Assembly (NCBI GenBank): GCA_964633715.1
Contig: CAZWHQ010000028.1
Coordinates: forward strand, 1 to 54,208
DNA length: 54,208 bases
DNA from: JAUWVG01 sp964633715
GTDB lineage: Bacteria > Acidobacteriota > Aminicenantia > Aminicenantales > Aminicenantaceae
Reading direction: 5' to 3'
Positions 9,210 to 18,343 of this stretch are shown here, in pieces. The notes beneath the pieces are model-generated. The model worked only from the letters and a program-made list of their open reading frames with translations, was not told the origin of the DNA and searched no databases. The first letter of the stretch is position 1; each line of letters begins with the position of its first letter. The translations under genes were made by a program, and so were the position numbers.

Positions 9210-9310
9210 ATCACAATATATCTAAAAAAACACCTCAATTCCAAAAAAATATTTGTGAATTTCTCCTTGTTTCCCACAAAAGAATACAACATCTAGCTAT
9301 CTTATTGAAA

Positions 9311-9339
9311 AAAGTACAATATATGGAACAGGATGTCAA
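9311..9339 (-). promoter_or_regulatory. Candidate sigma70 promoter for the FAD oxidoreductase
   Basis: Perfect TTGACA (9339->9334) with a 17-bp spacer and a weak -10 TACTTT (9316->9311) on the minus strand. It lies about 100 bp upstream of the start at 9209, in the gap after the assembly operon ends at 9369. No hairpin-plus-T terminator is visible for the assembly operon here. Confidence 0.4.
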
Positions 9340-9368
9340 GTCTTTCAGTTATATTTTTTTTCATTTTT

Positions 9369-10010
9369 TTAGACTTTTTGCCCATGACTTTCCCACTTCC
9401 CACGAAACGTTATCCAAAACGATAAAAACATAAGTTTTATATCAAACCAGAAGCTCTGCTGCTTGATATACAGAGAATCGTAACGGAACTTTTTTCTCCT
9501 GGGTGCGTCGGCAGGGAGATAAATCTGGGCCAATCCAGTTAATCCAGGCCGCACTCTGTTCCTTTCTTGAAAGCCTGAAATTTGAGAGATATCTACAACA
9601 GAACCATCCCCATTGACCTCTTTTTCTTGAGGCCTGAGTGCTCTGGGTCCGACAAAACTCATATCTCCTTTGAATATGTTAATAAGCTGAGGAAGTTCAT
9701 CCATGGCAGTTTTTCGCATATATTTCCCGACTTTTGTCACTCTATCATCGTTTTCTTTCGCCTGAATAGGCACATTTTCTTTTTCGGCATCGAAAATCAT
9801 AGAACGAAATTTCAAGGCCTTAAAAATATGACCAAACCTTCCCATCCGGTCCTGGCTGTAAAATACCGGGCCACGATCCTCTAAAAAGATGAGAATAGCA
9901 AACAACATCCACATCGGTGAGGATATCACAATTCCAAGAAACGAAAGAGCTAAATCGAACGGCCTTTTGAGAAAATTAGCCCTTTTGAGCAAAACAAGGG
10001 TTTTTTTCAT
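9369..10010 (-). CDS. Undecaprenyl-phosphate sugar phosphotransferase (monotopic PGT)
   Basis: A 213-residue initiating enzyme that transfers a sugar-1-phosphate to undecaprenyl phosphate at the inner face of the membrane, starting repeat-unit assembly. The KRPFDLALS motif and a re-entrant hydrophobic helix (about residues 14-40) are followed by RMGR, the FKALKFRSM motif, the DELPQLINIFKGDMSFVGPR core and the RPGLTGLAQI motif. It is the minimal PglC-like catalytic unit, lacking the extra N-terminal membrane helices of WbaP/WcaJ. The start at 10010 is chosen because AAGGA stands 6 nt before it; an ATG at 10034 is further upstream. It is the last gene of the assembly operon and overlaps the VanZ-like gene by 35 bp. 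Confidence 0.9.
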   Translation of the reverse strand: MKKTLVLLKRANFLKRPFDLALSFLGIVISSPMWMLFAILIFLEDRGPVFYSQDRMGRFGHIFKALKFRSMIFDAEKENVPIQAKENDDRVTKVGKYMRKTAMDELPQLINIFKGDMSFVGPRALRPQEKEVNGDGSVVDISQISGFQERNRVRPGLTGLAQIYLPADAPRRKKFRYDSLYIKQQSFWFDIKLMFLSFWITFRGKWESHGQKV

Positions 10011-10449
10011 CAGAATCCTTTTTTGCCATGCCACCTATTTTTCCTAAAGCAGCAAAGACACCCACTGAATTGATGACACAATCTAGAATCGATCCGTTAC
10101 GAGATGGAATAAACGTCTGCAGGAATTCATCCAGAAATCCATATCCAACCGCAATAATACCTGTATAGACAGCCCACCGCAGATCCCATTTTTTAAAATT
10201 ATCTCCCCTAAAGGCACGATACATGAGGAATGTCAGTATGGCATATTCAACAAAATGGATCGATTTTCGAATGATTATATAGGGCACTTCAATTGTTGAC
10301 GCGCTAACATCGGAGATAAACAGTTGGAACAGACTTAAGAGAGCTCTGTAAATGGCTGGGCTTGCCAGGAATGTGTTGAGTACAGGGAAAAAGAAAATCA
10401 TCCATAATATAGGTGGAAGCCAGTATCTTACATATTGGCTCAATTTCAT
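9976..10449 (-). CDS. VanZ-like family membrane protein
   Basis: A 157-residue membrane protein with four hydrophobic helices. The VanZ-family signature is present: KSIHFVEYAIL in the second helix region (about residue 63) and DEFLQTFIPSRNGSILDCVIN (split here by the helix boundary) near residues 107-127. VanZ itself gives low-level teicoplanin resistance; the wider family is common beside exopolysaccharide and exosortase loci, with unknown biochemical role. It sits between a glycosyltransferase (56 bp upstream) and the initiating transferase (overlapping). Confidence 0.82.
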   Translation of the reverse strand: MKLSQYVRYWLPPILWMIFFFPVLNTFLASPAIYRALLSLFQLFISDVSASTIEVPYIIIRKSIHFVEYAILTFLMYRAFRGDNFKKWDLRWAVYTGIIAVGYGFLDEFLQTFIPSRNGSILDCVINSVGVFAALGKIGGMAKKDSDEKNPCFAQKG

Positions 10450-10505
10450 TGAAATTTTTCCGTCTTTTTTGTTTATTCAAAAAGAATTAAATAACGACCG
10501 CTTTG

Positions 10506-11714
10506 TTATAAGGAAAGGATGCTGTCTTCATACATTTTCAGCACTTTTTCCTTTGAATAAAAATCGACACAGTATTTTCTTGCATTATTCCCAAACTGCT
10601 CACATTTTTCCGCTGAATTCTTCATTTCCAGAATTTTCTCAACTATACTGTTTACGTCTTCTGGATCTGCAATCAAACCACAGTTTGCTTCATTTATAAT
10701 TTGTGCGACTTCAGATGTGCTGTCTGTTAATCCGAGAATTGGTCGTCCAGCAGAGATATAATTGTAGAGTTTTGATGGAACGGATAGCTGCGTTTTCTCT
10801 TTATCAAGAGGAACGAATAAAACATCGCTGGTCGCAAGAAGGAAAGGCAAATCCTCATAGGGTTGGAATTCTAAAAAAGTCACATTATTCAAGTCCAATT
10901 CTTTGGCTTTTTGGATCAGATCTGGTTTCTTCAGTCCTTCACCGACAAAAACAAAACTCAAATCCACCTCATTCTTAAGAGCGTGGGCAGCTTCTAAAAT
11001 CCTTTCTAAACTCAAGTAACTGCTTAGCGATATGGTCCCAGAGTACATCAGAACAAATTTATTATTCAGAAACAGCTTCTGCGAGAGTGGATTGTCCTTG
11101 GGTTGAGGTTGAAGAATATTTGTATCAACCCAATTAGGAATCACTGTTATCTTTGCTGAACTCAGATTCTTTTCCTCCAGATTCTGCTTAAATCCTTCAC
11201 TTATGACAACAATCTCATCAGAACCACGATAAATCCACTTTTCAAAACGTTTAGCTAGCCTGATAGCCCAGGACTTCTTGAGAAGGCCGGACTCAATAGA
11301 TAAATCAGGATGGATGTCCTGGACACTTTGCAGAATTTTGGCCCTTCTAAACTTCTTCGCAAAAAAACCTGTAACGCCCAACTGTAATGGAGGAAGACGA
11401 AGAAAGAGTACATCGCCTTTCTTTACAGCTAAGAGATTTAAGATTGAAAAACCTGTATATATTGACCAGGCAATTAGCCGTCCAATATGATGGACTGTAA
11501 AATTTGTTCTAAACCTCTTTATGCTGAACTCATTTGCTGATTCCTTCTGATATATCCTGCCCCGAAAATTCTTATGGTGGGGCGGCCTCGGAATAGTCGT
11601 GACCACTTCAACATCATGACCTCTTGAGGAAAGATACGAGGCCAATTCATTCATTAAAATGGGGGCACTCCCAAACTCTGGAAGATAGTACATGGTATGA
11701 ATAAATATTTTCAC
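10506..11714 (-). CDS. GT4 glycosyltransferase, WcaI/WbuB-like
   Basis: A 402-residue retaining glycosyltransferase of the GT-B fold. The N-terminus (YYLPEFGSAP, then SRGHDVEVVTT) and the middle SVQDIHPDLSIESG motif resemble WcaI/WbuB proteins, which add fucose or N-acetylfucosamine in colanic acid and O-antigen synthesis. The donor-site region VPSKLYNYISAGRPI (near residue 325) is the family EX7E-like segment, here with S/L replacing the usual first acidic residue. It starts with GTG (11714), 11 bp after the polymerase gene. Acceptor and sugar are unknown. Confidence 0.85.
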   Translation of the reverse strand: MKIFIHTMYYLPEFGSAPILMNELASYLSSRGHDVEVVTTIPRPPHHKNFRGRIYQKESANEFSIKRFRTNFTVHHIGRLIAWSIYTGFSILNLLAVKKGDVLFLRLPPLQLGVTGFFAKKFRRAKILQSVQDIHPDLSIESGLLKKSWAIRLAKRFEKWIYRGSDEIVVISEGFKQNLEEKNLSSAKITVIPNWVDTNILQPQPKDNPLSQKLFLNNKFVLMYSGTISLSSYLSLERILEAAHALKNEVDLSFVFVGEGLKKPDLIQKAKELDLNNVTFLEFQPYEDLPFLLATSDVLFVPLDKEKTQLSVPSKLYNYISAGRPILGLTDSTSEVAQIINEANCGLIADPEDVNSIVEKILEMKNSAEKCEQFGNNARKYCVDFYSKEKVLKMYEDSILSL

Positions 11715-11725
11715 TTTTTCACTTT

Positions 11726-12988
11726 TTAAAAATCATAAGGCCTGAAACTTGGTTGCCGGCTCTTGACATATTTGTCCTCGGATATTTCGTTATCCTCTTC
11801 TGCTTTCAGTTGTATTTGCATCCAATTAAATATATACACGATGGCCGGTAAGAAGAGTAAAAGATCAACTCCATAGAATGCGGCCGTTGACTCAAAAAGG
11901 CTCCGAGAGGAAAAAAATCCGATCAAAAGAACGCTCCCAAGAACTAAAGGTTTGTCTTCGCCCTCATAATTCCTGATCCTTCTGAAAATATTCAGCCTAA
12001 AGAACAAAATCCAGATACTGGTCACAGCAAGAACAAAAAAAACAAAACCTAAAATGCCACTCTGGATGGTGGCATGGATATAAGAATTGTGAACGTGTTG
12101 GGATTCAAGCATGATTCGATCCGAGTGAAATCCCCATCCTAAAAAGGGAGACTCCCTGATAAGGGAAAAGGCCTCTCCCCAAGTGGATTCTCGTCCAGAC
12201 AGATTTAACAGAAGATTGACCTGTCCCCTGGCACGCTCTTTATATCCTGCCGTCCAAAGGATTGCAGCTATTAAAGGCCCCATAAGAACATAGTACCAAC
12301 GAAATCCCAAGACCAAAACAAACAACATGCTGGCCACAGCCAATCCGAGAAGAGCTGTGCGTGACTGTGTGAACATCAGCATAAAAATTCCTAAAAAACA
12401 CAGCCCCAACCAGGCATAACGGATTTTATCCTTTTTATAGAAAAACCAAATGCCCGAGATAATGATGACTACTAAGGAAAACCGCCCAACACCATTGGCG
12501 TTCATCTCCCCCAGTCCAAAGGGCAGGTCATAATACTGTTGTCCTTGAGCACCAAAACCCATTGGAACAACTTTGGATGCAATGATTAAAAATATTACAA
12601 TGGTGATCGCATAATTGACATGAGTCACAGTTTCTAGAGTTTTAAGAGAATCTTCTCTTTCATAAAAAATCCATAACACCATAACAACAGATAAAAAGAT
12701 CAATCCCCAATACAGAGAAGTTATCACTTCTTCTGAAAAGAATGACGTTGTCAATCCCACGAGGCTGTAATAAAAAAATAAACCAAGAGGCGTCTTTGGT
12801 GAAGGGAATTTCATCCTTCGTGTAAATATCCACAATAAACTGATATAGAGCGCAAGAATTGGCAGAAGTGCCCTTATTCCTTGAAAAAGTCCAAGAGGAT
12901 TTGTGTACCAGCCTGTTTTTTCGAGATTGTATAGGCCGGTAAATAAAGATCCCCATACCAAAAGCCACATACCGATAATGAATATCAT
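11726..12988 (-). CDS. Wzy-like O-antigen polymerase family protein
   Basis: A 420-residue polytopic membrane protein with about eleven hydrophobic segments. The SRTALLGLAVA segment after TQ (about residue 207) and the large loop ending HVHNSYIHATIQSGILG (about residue 308) are the Wzy_C signature. Lying among the glycosyltransferases, it is the more likely repeat-unit polymerase of the two family members in the window. It overlaps the GT2 gene upstream by 4 bp (12985-12988) and the next GT4 gene begins 11 bp after its end. The C-terminal tail is charged and cytoplasmic. Confidence 0.83.
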   Translation of the reverse strand: MIFIIGMWLLVWGSLFTGLYNLEKTGWYTNPLGLFQGIRALLPILALYISLLWIFTRRMKFPSPKTPLGLFFYYSLVGLTTSFFSEEVITSLYWGLIFLSVVMVLWIFYEREDSLKTLETVTHVNYAITIVIFLIIASKVVPMGFGAQGQQYYDLPFGLGEMNANGVGRFSLVVIIISGIWFFYKKDKIRYAWLGLCFLGIFMLMFTQSRTALLGLAVASMLFVLVLGFRWYYVLMGPLIAAILWTAGYKERARGQVNLLLNLSGRESTWGEAFSLIRESPFLGWGFHSDRIMLESQHVHNSYIHATIQSGILGFVFFVLAVTSIWILFFRLNIFRRIRNYEGEDKPLVLGSVLLIGFFSSRSLFESTAAFYGVDLLLFLPAIVYIFNWMQIQLKAEEDNEISEDKYVKSRQPSFRPYDF

Positions 12989-13956
12989 AATCTCTTTGCC
13001 TTCCAGAAAACGATTCCCCTAACTCGGCGGCCTCGATCCCAAATAACAGGCCCGGCAATCAAAATAAGTAGAGTCTTCATAAAATAGCTGAATTTATATT
13101 TTTCCCTTGAAAAAGATCGAATGAGCAGTTTTAAGGCAGAAAGGCGGCCTTTCGAAATGAGCTCTGAATGAATCGCAGAAAAGAAGAATCCTGCAGTTTT
13201 TTTGCGTCGCATTTGCATGAGAGTTTTGTTACCACCGATTCGGAGAATCTCTTTTTCCCATTTTTTAATAAACTGATTAAAGGCATCTTCCCTTTTTTTA
13301 TTTGTATCCGATATCCGAAAGCCCGGATGATTGTAAAAAACGATCAAGGGAATATGCAAATAGTGAAACGTCCATTTTCTGGCCAAACTGAAAAAGAAAT
13401 CATAATCCTGAAAACCATGCAGACTTTCATCAAATCCACCAACAGAATCAAAGGCCTCTCTTTTAATTACGGAGCCGGAGGTCCCTGATGGAGGATCATG
13501 GCCTCGTAATAACTCTTCATAAATATATCCATCTTTCAAGAATACAGCACTCTCATAGATGATGTTCGTAAATTCAGATTTCTGGTACCATCTACAGCAG
13601 AGAAGAGCCCAAGATTCCGGAAGTGTCGAGATTTTTTCAAAAGATTTTTCGAGCCACTCAGGTAGAGCTTCATCATCATCATCCAGGAATGCGACGTATT
13701 TGCATTGAGATGCTGAAACACCTCGATTTCTGGCCGCCGCTCCTCCGATGTTTTTATCTGTACGGACATATTTCACTCTAGTATCCACATTGCTTATCTC
13801 ATCGATGACATGCTTTGTTTCATCCCTAGAACAATCATCGACAACAATGATTTCAAAATTTGCAAATGTCTGATTGATAACACTTTTGACAGCCCTGCTC
13901 ACAATTTGAGACCTATTGTACGTTGGTATTATGATACTGATCTCTGGGGAAAACAT
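12985..13956 (-). CDS. GT2 family glycosyltransferase
   Basis: A 323-residue inverting glycosyltransferase of the GT-A fold. The nucleotide-binding start IIIPTYNRS (about residues 8-16), VVDDCSRD, the metal-binding DDDDE cluster in VAFLDDDDEA (near residue 92) and the acceptor-side GFDESLHGFQDYDFFF motif are all present. A GAGGAAC ribosome site precedes the ATG. The gene upstream ends 54 bp away, the widest gap in the first part of the operon, and its end overlaps the polymerase gene by 4 bp. The sugar transferred cannot be predicted. Confidence 0.9.
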   Translation of the reverse strand: MFSPEISIIIPTYNRSQIVSRAVKSVINQTFANFEIIVVDDCSRDETKHVIDEISNVDTRVKYVRTDKNIGGAAARNRGVSASQCKYVAFLDDDDEALPEWLEKSFEKISTLPESWALLCCRWYQKSEFTNIIYESAVFLKDGYIYEELLRGHDPPSGTSGSVIKREAFDSVGGFDESLHGFQDYDFFFSLARKWTFHYLHIPLIVFYNHPGFRISDTNKKREDAFNQFIKKWEKEILRIGGNKTLMQMRRKKTAGFFFSAIHSELISKGRLSALKLLIRSFSREKYKFSYFMKTLLILIAGPVIWDRGRRVRGIVFWKAKRL

Positions 13957-14010
13957 CCTTCAGTTCCTCGACAAGCAATCTCGCCTGTCCTTTTAAAAAA
14001 CTTGTTTATA

Positions 14011-15276
14011 TTATCCATCTATTAATTCTTTGGGTAGAACTTCTTGATAGATATGCTGCAGCTTATCCCCCAGCTTTTCCCATAAATAAAATTCTTCTAC
14101 TCGTATACGGCCAGCTTCTCCCATATTTTTTCTAAGTTCTGGATCTAAATATAAAGTTTGAAGAGCTTTAAACATCTCCTGAATAGTGTATTCAGGATCC
14201 TTAGGTTCGATCTTTATGCCCCACTCCTTCTCGATATGGAAACCTGGCCCTCCAACATTGAGTCCAATTACCGGCTTCCCGCAGGCCATGGCTTCAATAA
14301 GGACCTGCCCGCCTCCATCGCGGAAAGAGGAAAAAAGAAGCGCATCAGAAAAATTCAACTGCCTAAACAACTCTTCACGCTCCAACCAGGGGATAAATTC
14401 AACCTTGTCTTGAAGGTTTAGAGAAGATGTCAACTTTTCAAGACGCTCCTTTTCCGGACCAATCCCTATTATTTTAAAGTGCGATCCAGGATATTTGAGA
14501 GAAAAAAGATGAAAGGCTTTAATCCCAAGGTTGATCCCTTTAATCGCATCCAGGCGCCCCGCATAGATGACATCAAATACAGGTGATTCTTCCGCTTCAA
14601 AAACCGGATGGATTTTCAATTCTTTAGAAGAGATCCCATTGACAGGAAAAAAATAGAGCTTTTTTTTGTCTGTTTTGATCTTTGCTAAGGTATCCGTGTT
14701 GCAGACCAGGATTGCCAAGGCAGTTTTCACACATCTTTTCCGAAACCATGTTTTCCGCCAGAACCACTGACCTGCAAGACGCAGATTTTGATTGATCCGG
14801 TTTTTCCAGTGGATTGTCCGTTTAAAACTGGCTGGAACCTTCTGCCCGCCTCCCATCGGACCCCAGATAAAGGGAAGCGGCAAAAATGCACCGATAAAAC
14901 TGGGCATCCAGTCATTATTAAAAGTGATATGATGGAAAAAATCATATTGGTTTTTTTTATATAGTTTTTTTGCGAAAAAATAGGCTTTAATCTGCCATAT
15001 CAAATAGTAAAGACTGAAACCCAGGAAATTTCGCCTCAATACAAATAAAAATTTCGGCAGCGACAAATAGTAGAAATCGATGTCGTTGATTTCCCCCTGC
15101 TCGATGGCTGCCTCTATCCCCTCTCTGTTGTAAGTCCGGGTAATGACCGATACTTCATGAAATCGCTTGAGCTGTCTGATCAAATTCCAACCCAATACTG
15201 CCTCTCCCGGATAGGATTCTTCAGTGGCTAACGGATTGCACGCATATGCAGAGACAAGCATATTTAGTCTTTTCAT
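14011..15276 (-). CDS. GT4 family glycosyltransferase
   Basis: A 421-residue GT-B glycosyltransferase. It opens MLVSAYACNP, typical of a GT4 subgroup in exopolysaccharide clusters, and has the IWGPMGGGQ acceptor-domain motif near 140. The C-terminal donor domain holds VIYAGRLDAIKG and the FRDGGGQVLIEAMACGKPV segment near 330, in which the first acidic residue of EX7E is replaced by glycine/aspartate context. It is coupled to the next upstream gene by a 4-bp overlap (15273-15276). Confidence 0.88.
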   Translation of the reverse strand: MKRLNMLVSAYACNPLATEESYPGEAVLGWNLIRQLKRFHEVSVITRTYNREGIEAAIEQGEINDIDFYYLSLPKFLFVLRRNFLGFSLYYLIWQIKAYFFAKKLYKKNQYDFFHHITFNNDWMPSFIGAFLPLPFIWGPMGGGQKVPASFKRTIHWKNRINQNLRLAGQWFWRKTWFRKRCVKTALAILVCNTDTLAKIKTDKKKLYFFPVNGISSKELKIHPVFEAEESPVFDVIYAGRLDAIKGINLGIKAFHLFSLKYPGSHFKIIGIGPEKERLEKLTSSLNLQDKVEFIPWLEREELFRQLNFSDALLFSSFRDGGGQVLIEAMACGKPVIGLNVGGPGFHIEKEWGIKIEPKDPEYTIQEMFKALQTLYLDPELRKNMGEAGRIRVEEFYLWEKLGDKLQHIYQEVLPKELIDG

Positions 15277-16385
15277 GATATTGTCCTTGATTGGAAGAGG
15301 TCGTTTAATATCTCTTGAACATTCAATGAGTAGGCATTAAAAGAATACATTCTGTCGAACCGTTCTTGTCCTTCTTTTCCCATTTTTCTCCGTAATTGTG
15401 GATTTTCCACCAATAGATTTATCTTTTTAGCTAGGATATCTGGATTCTTAGGAGGCACAATATATCCTGTCTGTCCATCCAGCACCATTTCAGGAAGTGC
15501 TCCAATATTTGTCGTGATAACAGGGATTCCCACCTGCATGGCCTCGAGGTTGACTAGTCCAAACGCTTCTAGAGGATAATGGGATGGGAAAACAAAGATA
15601 TCACTTTTTTGGAATAGTTCATTTTTCTGATCTCCATATACAGCTCCAAGAAAATCAACACTCGCAGTCAACTTGTTATTCTCTACATAATCAAGAATTT
15701 TTTGTTTTACTTCTTTGCCCTGCCATGGACCTGCTATGAGAAATTTCACCCTTCTTTTCTTCTTCAGGACTCCAGGGATAGCACGAATAAGAGTGAAGAT
15801 GCCTTTTGATTCATAAAGATTTGAAAGAAAGAGCACAGTGATGAAGGGATCAGATTTTTTCTCCTTTTTGGGAGATGTCTCCAACAGACCATTCGGCAGT
15901 ATATAAATTTTTTTCTTGTAAAAGCTGCTGATGTCTCTTTCGAACATCTTTCCCAGTACAACACAGGCTTCTGCTTTGTCAAAGACATTCCTTACGATCC
16001 AACGGCCCAAACGATTCTGCCAATAAATTGTTTTATGTCCATTGTTGTGAATATACAGGATATAAGGAATACGAAATATTCGTGTTATCGATGCAATTAC
16101 TCCTTCAGAAAGAAGTCCAATTCTGGTTGCTGAAATAAATAAAACGACCAAATTCGGCCTAAATCGAAAAAGGTCACGGTTGTATTTCCACAATAAATAG
16201 ATAAATCTGAAAAATTTTTTTATATTTATCCTATTGACTTCATGGATTTTCTTGGAATAATCCTTATTTGTGACTTTTACATCATAGCTTAGTTTCTTCA
16301 GTGCCTTGAAAAGAGTGAGAGTCATGATGTTGGAACCATGTTGAGGAGGCGGCATTTGCCCATATATTAATATTTTGTTGTTCAT
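15273..16385 (-). CDS. GT4 family glycosyltransferase
   Basis: A 370-residue GT-B glycosyltransferase. The N-terminal glycine-rich acceptor region (GQMPPPQHGSN) and the donor-side EX7E motif in YPLEAFGLVNLEAMQVG (about residues 278-294) with two glutamates correctly spaced are clear. Overlaps of 4 bp on both sides (16382-16385 and 15273-15276) show translational coupling. It is one of three GT4 enzymes in the operon; donor and linkage are unknown. Confidence 0.9.
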   Translation of the reverse strand: MNNKILIYGQMPPPQHGSNIMTLTLFKALKKLSYDVKVTNKDYSKKIHEVNRINIKKFFRFIYLLWKYNRDLFRFRPNLVVLFISATRIGLLSEGVIASITRIFRIPYILYIHNNGHKTIYWQNRLGRWIVRNVFDKAEACVVLGKMFERDISSFYKKKIYILPNGLLETSPKKEKKSDPFITVLFLSNLYESKGIFTLIRAIPGVLKKKRRVKFLIAGPWQGKEVKQKILDYVENNKLTASVDFLGAVYGDQKNELFQKSDIFVFPSHYPLEAFGLVNLEAMQVGIPVITTNIGALPEMVLDGQTGYIVPPKNPDILAKKINLLVENPQLRRKMGKEGQERFDRMYSFNAYSLNVQEILNDLFQSRTIS

Positions 16386-17329
16386 TTAATCCTAAATACT
16401 GAAGAAATCAGTCCGGCCGCATTGCCCACGGCTCTTTGAAAATAATGAAATCTCTGCTCCCGGAAGAAGAGTCCTAGATTCATCATCATCCGTACAAATA
16501 GGGCCAGATAGCATTTCAACAGAGAAAATTCTGGGTATTTTTTCACCATATACACGCGGTTTTTCACTTCTCTTTGTCCAAATCTGAAATCACTCCCCCT
16601 CCCATTCAGAGCCGGGAAGTGAAAATATTTTGCCTCACTAAGAACCATGAGGCGGAATTTTTTCCCTACACGGTAACTAAAATCCAGGTCTTCCAGATAG
16701 CTGTAATCTGTAAACCACTCATCAAAAGAATAGTCTTTGAAGATATTTTTTTTCCAAACCACGGCTCCTGTCGGAAGCCAATCCACGAAGACATTGTTCT
16801 TCACTCTGCCAATCATCGTCTGGAAAGCAGAAGGAAGAACATCTCCTTTTTTTTGGCTGTAGAGTCCGAGGCGTTCGGCAAAAGGGAGATATTTTAATGA
16901 TGAGGCAAATAAATCGGGATGATTCATCATATTTAAGGCAGCCCCAGCAACAAATTCAGGAACATCTTCCCAAAACAACAAAAGTCTCTCGACCGCCAAA
17001 ACATCAAGTTCGACATCATCGTCGAGAAAACCGACAAGCGTAATTTCAGGGCTGACTTCTCCCAAGCCGAAATTTCGCTGCTTTGCTGCAGAAGCGGGAA
17101 AAAATGTCTTATAGATCAAATTCAGTTCCGGAAAATCTTTTAATACTTCCTTTGCAGGCAAAATCCCCCCATCGACGATGATGACCTGATCGGGACGATA
17201 GGACTGCGCATTAAGACTCTTGAGCATTCGATGGAGCTTTTCCGGCCGGTCTTTTGTGGCGACAACAAAAGCAACTTTATTGGAAAATTTAGACAAATTT
17301 CCCAAGTTCATACTCACGGAATCAAACAT
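16382..17329 (-). CDS. GT2 family glycosyltransferase
   Basis: A 315-residue GT-A enzyme. Motifs: VAFVVATKDRPEKLHRML at the N-terminus, the FLDDDVELD metal site, and YSYLEDLDFSYRVGKKF in the acceptor region. The start at 17329 is favoured over 17410 because it overlaps the previous stop by 8 bp (ATGTTTGA) and GGGGAAAGC stands just before it; the upstream start would overlap the previous gene by 89 bp. A third candidate at 17311 (MNLGNL) has no ribosome site. Confidence 0.88.
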   Translation of the reverse strand: MFDSVSMNLGNLSKFSNKVAFVVATKDRPEKLHRMLKSLNAQSYRPDQVIIVDGGILPAKEVLKDFPELNLIYKTFFPASAAKQRNFGLGEVSPEITLVGFLDDDVELDVLAVERLLLFWEDVPEFVAGAALNMMNHPDLFASSLKYLPFAERLGLYSQKKGDVLPSAFQTMIGRVKNNVFVDWLPTGAVVWKKNIFKDYSFDEWFTDYSYLEDLDFSYRVGKKFRLMVLSEAKYFHFPALNGRGSDFRFGQREVKNRVYMVKKYPEFSLLKCYLALFVRMMMNLGLFFREQRFHYFQRAVGNAAGLISSVFRIK

Positions 17330-18335
17330 GCTTTCCCCATCTGCCGGAGACATTTCTGTAGCCATCCCACAATCCCTCCAGAATGTTCGATGCTGCATGG
17401 AATTGTCCACGGACTAACCTGAAAACCACATCTTTAAAACGGACACATGGATAATACACATGAAAAAATAGGAGCCAAACACCAGAAATATGCCGTTTGG
17501 CGACCAGGATTGTGTTGCGTGTAGCGTAGTAGAGGAGAAAGGAATTCTTATATTTTTGATTCAGACAGCTTCCTGTCTGTTTATGGAAAACAAACGCTTT
17601 ACTGGCTAAATAGATTCGATATCCCATATCGAGCATTCTCATGGAAAAATCATTGTCCTCAGAATAGAGGAAGAGTTGAGGATCAAAGACATAGCCGATT
17701 TGGCTTTCTATATCGAGGATTGCATCTTTCCTGATCATCATGGCTGTTCCCCACGCCATGTTTGACGGTTCATCGTCTAACAGTTTGTGCCTAAACCACA
17801 AATAAGACACGTAAAACAACCGGGAAGGACGATGATCACCCGTAAACAATAAATCTCCGGTTTCAGCATCCTTTACGACACACGTGACCACACTTGCGTT
17901 CCTCTCTTTTGAAACAGCCACAGAATGTGTCAGGCAATCTTTGTCAATCCATGTATCATTGTTCAATAGAAAAACATAGTCAGCCGGCTCAACACACCGA
18001 AGAGCATACTTGATGGCGATATTGTTTCCTTCAGCGAAACCCGCATTCTCTTCAGAATGAATCAGAACGAGCCGCCTGTTTGGAGGCCATTCACTCAGTT
18101 TGGCTTCATCCTTTGGACGGCCTCCCTTTTCAGCTGTTTTTTTGTCATATTCCACAATGTGAAGAGAATCCCGACACCATGCTTTTATTTTTTCTGGGGA
18201 TTCGTCTGTCGATCCGTTATCAAGGACAACGGTTTGGTAGTTGGGATAGGATAAATTCAGGACTGATTCCAAACATTCAATTGTATCCTTCCATCCATTC
18301 CAGTTCAGAATCAGGATGGCAACCTTCTGTTTCAT
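17322..18335 (-). CDS. GT2 family glycosyltransferase, rhamnosyltransferase-like
   Basis: A 337-residue GT-A enzyme of the WbbL-like group: ILILNWNGWKDTIECLESVL at the N-terminus, VVLDNGSTDES, the FLLNNDTWID metal site and LYSEDNDFSMRML in the acceptor region. Members of this group often transfer rhamnose, but that is a family tendency, not proof. It starts 8 bp after the preceding gene's end and has no strong ribosome site. The C-terminal third carries a short hydrophobic, basic region that could touch the membrane. Confidence 0.88.
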   Translation of the reverse strand: MKQKVAILILNWNGWKDTIECLESVLNLSYPNYQTVVLDNGSTDESPEKIKAWCRDSLHIVEYDKKTAEKGGRPKDEAKLSEWPPNRRLVLIHSEENAGFAEGNNIAIKYALRCVEPADYVFLLNNDTWIDKDCLTHSVAVSKERNASVVTCVVKDAETGDLLFTGDHRPSRLFYVSYLWFRHKLLDDEPSNMAWGTAMMIRKDAILDIESQIGYVFDPQLFLYSEDNDFSMRMLDMGYRIYLASKAFVFHKQTGSCLNQKYKNSFLLYYATRNTILVAKRHISGVWLLFFHVYYPCVRFKDVVFRLVRGQFHAASNILEGLWDGYRNVSGRWGKHV

Positions 18336-18343
18336 CTTGCTTT

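Noticed and set aside
9254..9285. Third copy of the 69-bp element upstream of the FAD oxidoreductase
   Set aside because: Only short words (TGAATTTCTCC, CCCACAAA) are shared with the two copies; GATGAAT, the GGGG block and the inverted repeat are missing.
17311..17410. Long N-terminal extension of the GT2 protein ending at 16382
   Set aside because: It would overlap the upstream GT2 gene by 89 bp; the ATG at 17329 with a ribosome site and 8-bp overlap is more plausible.
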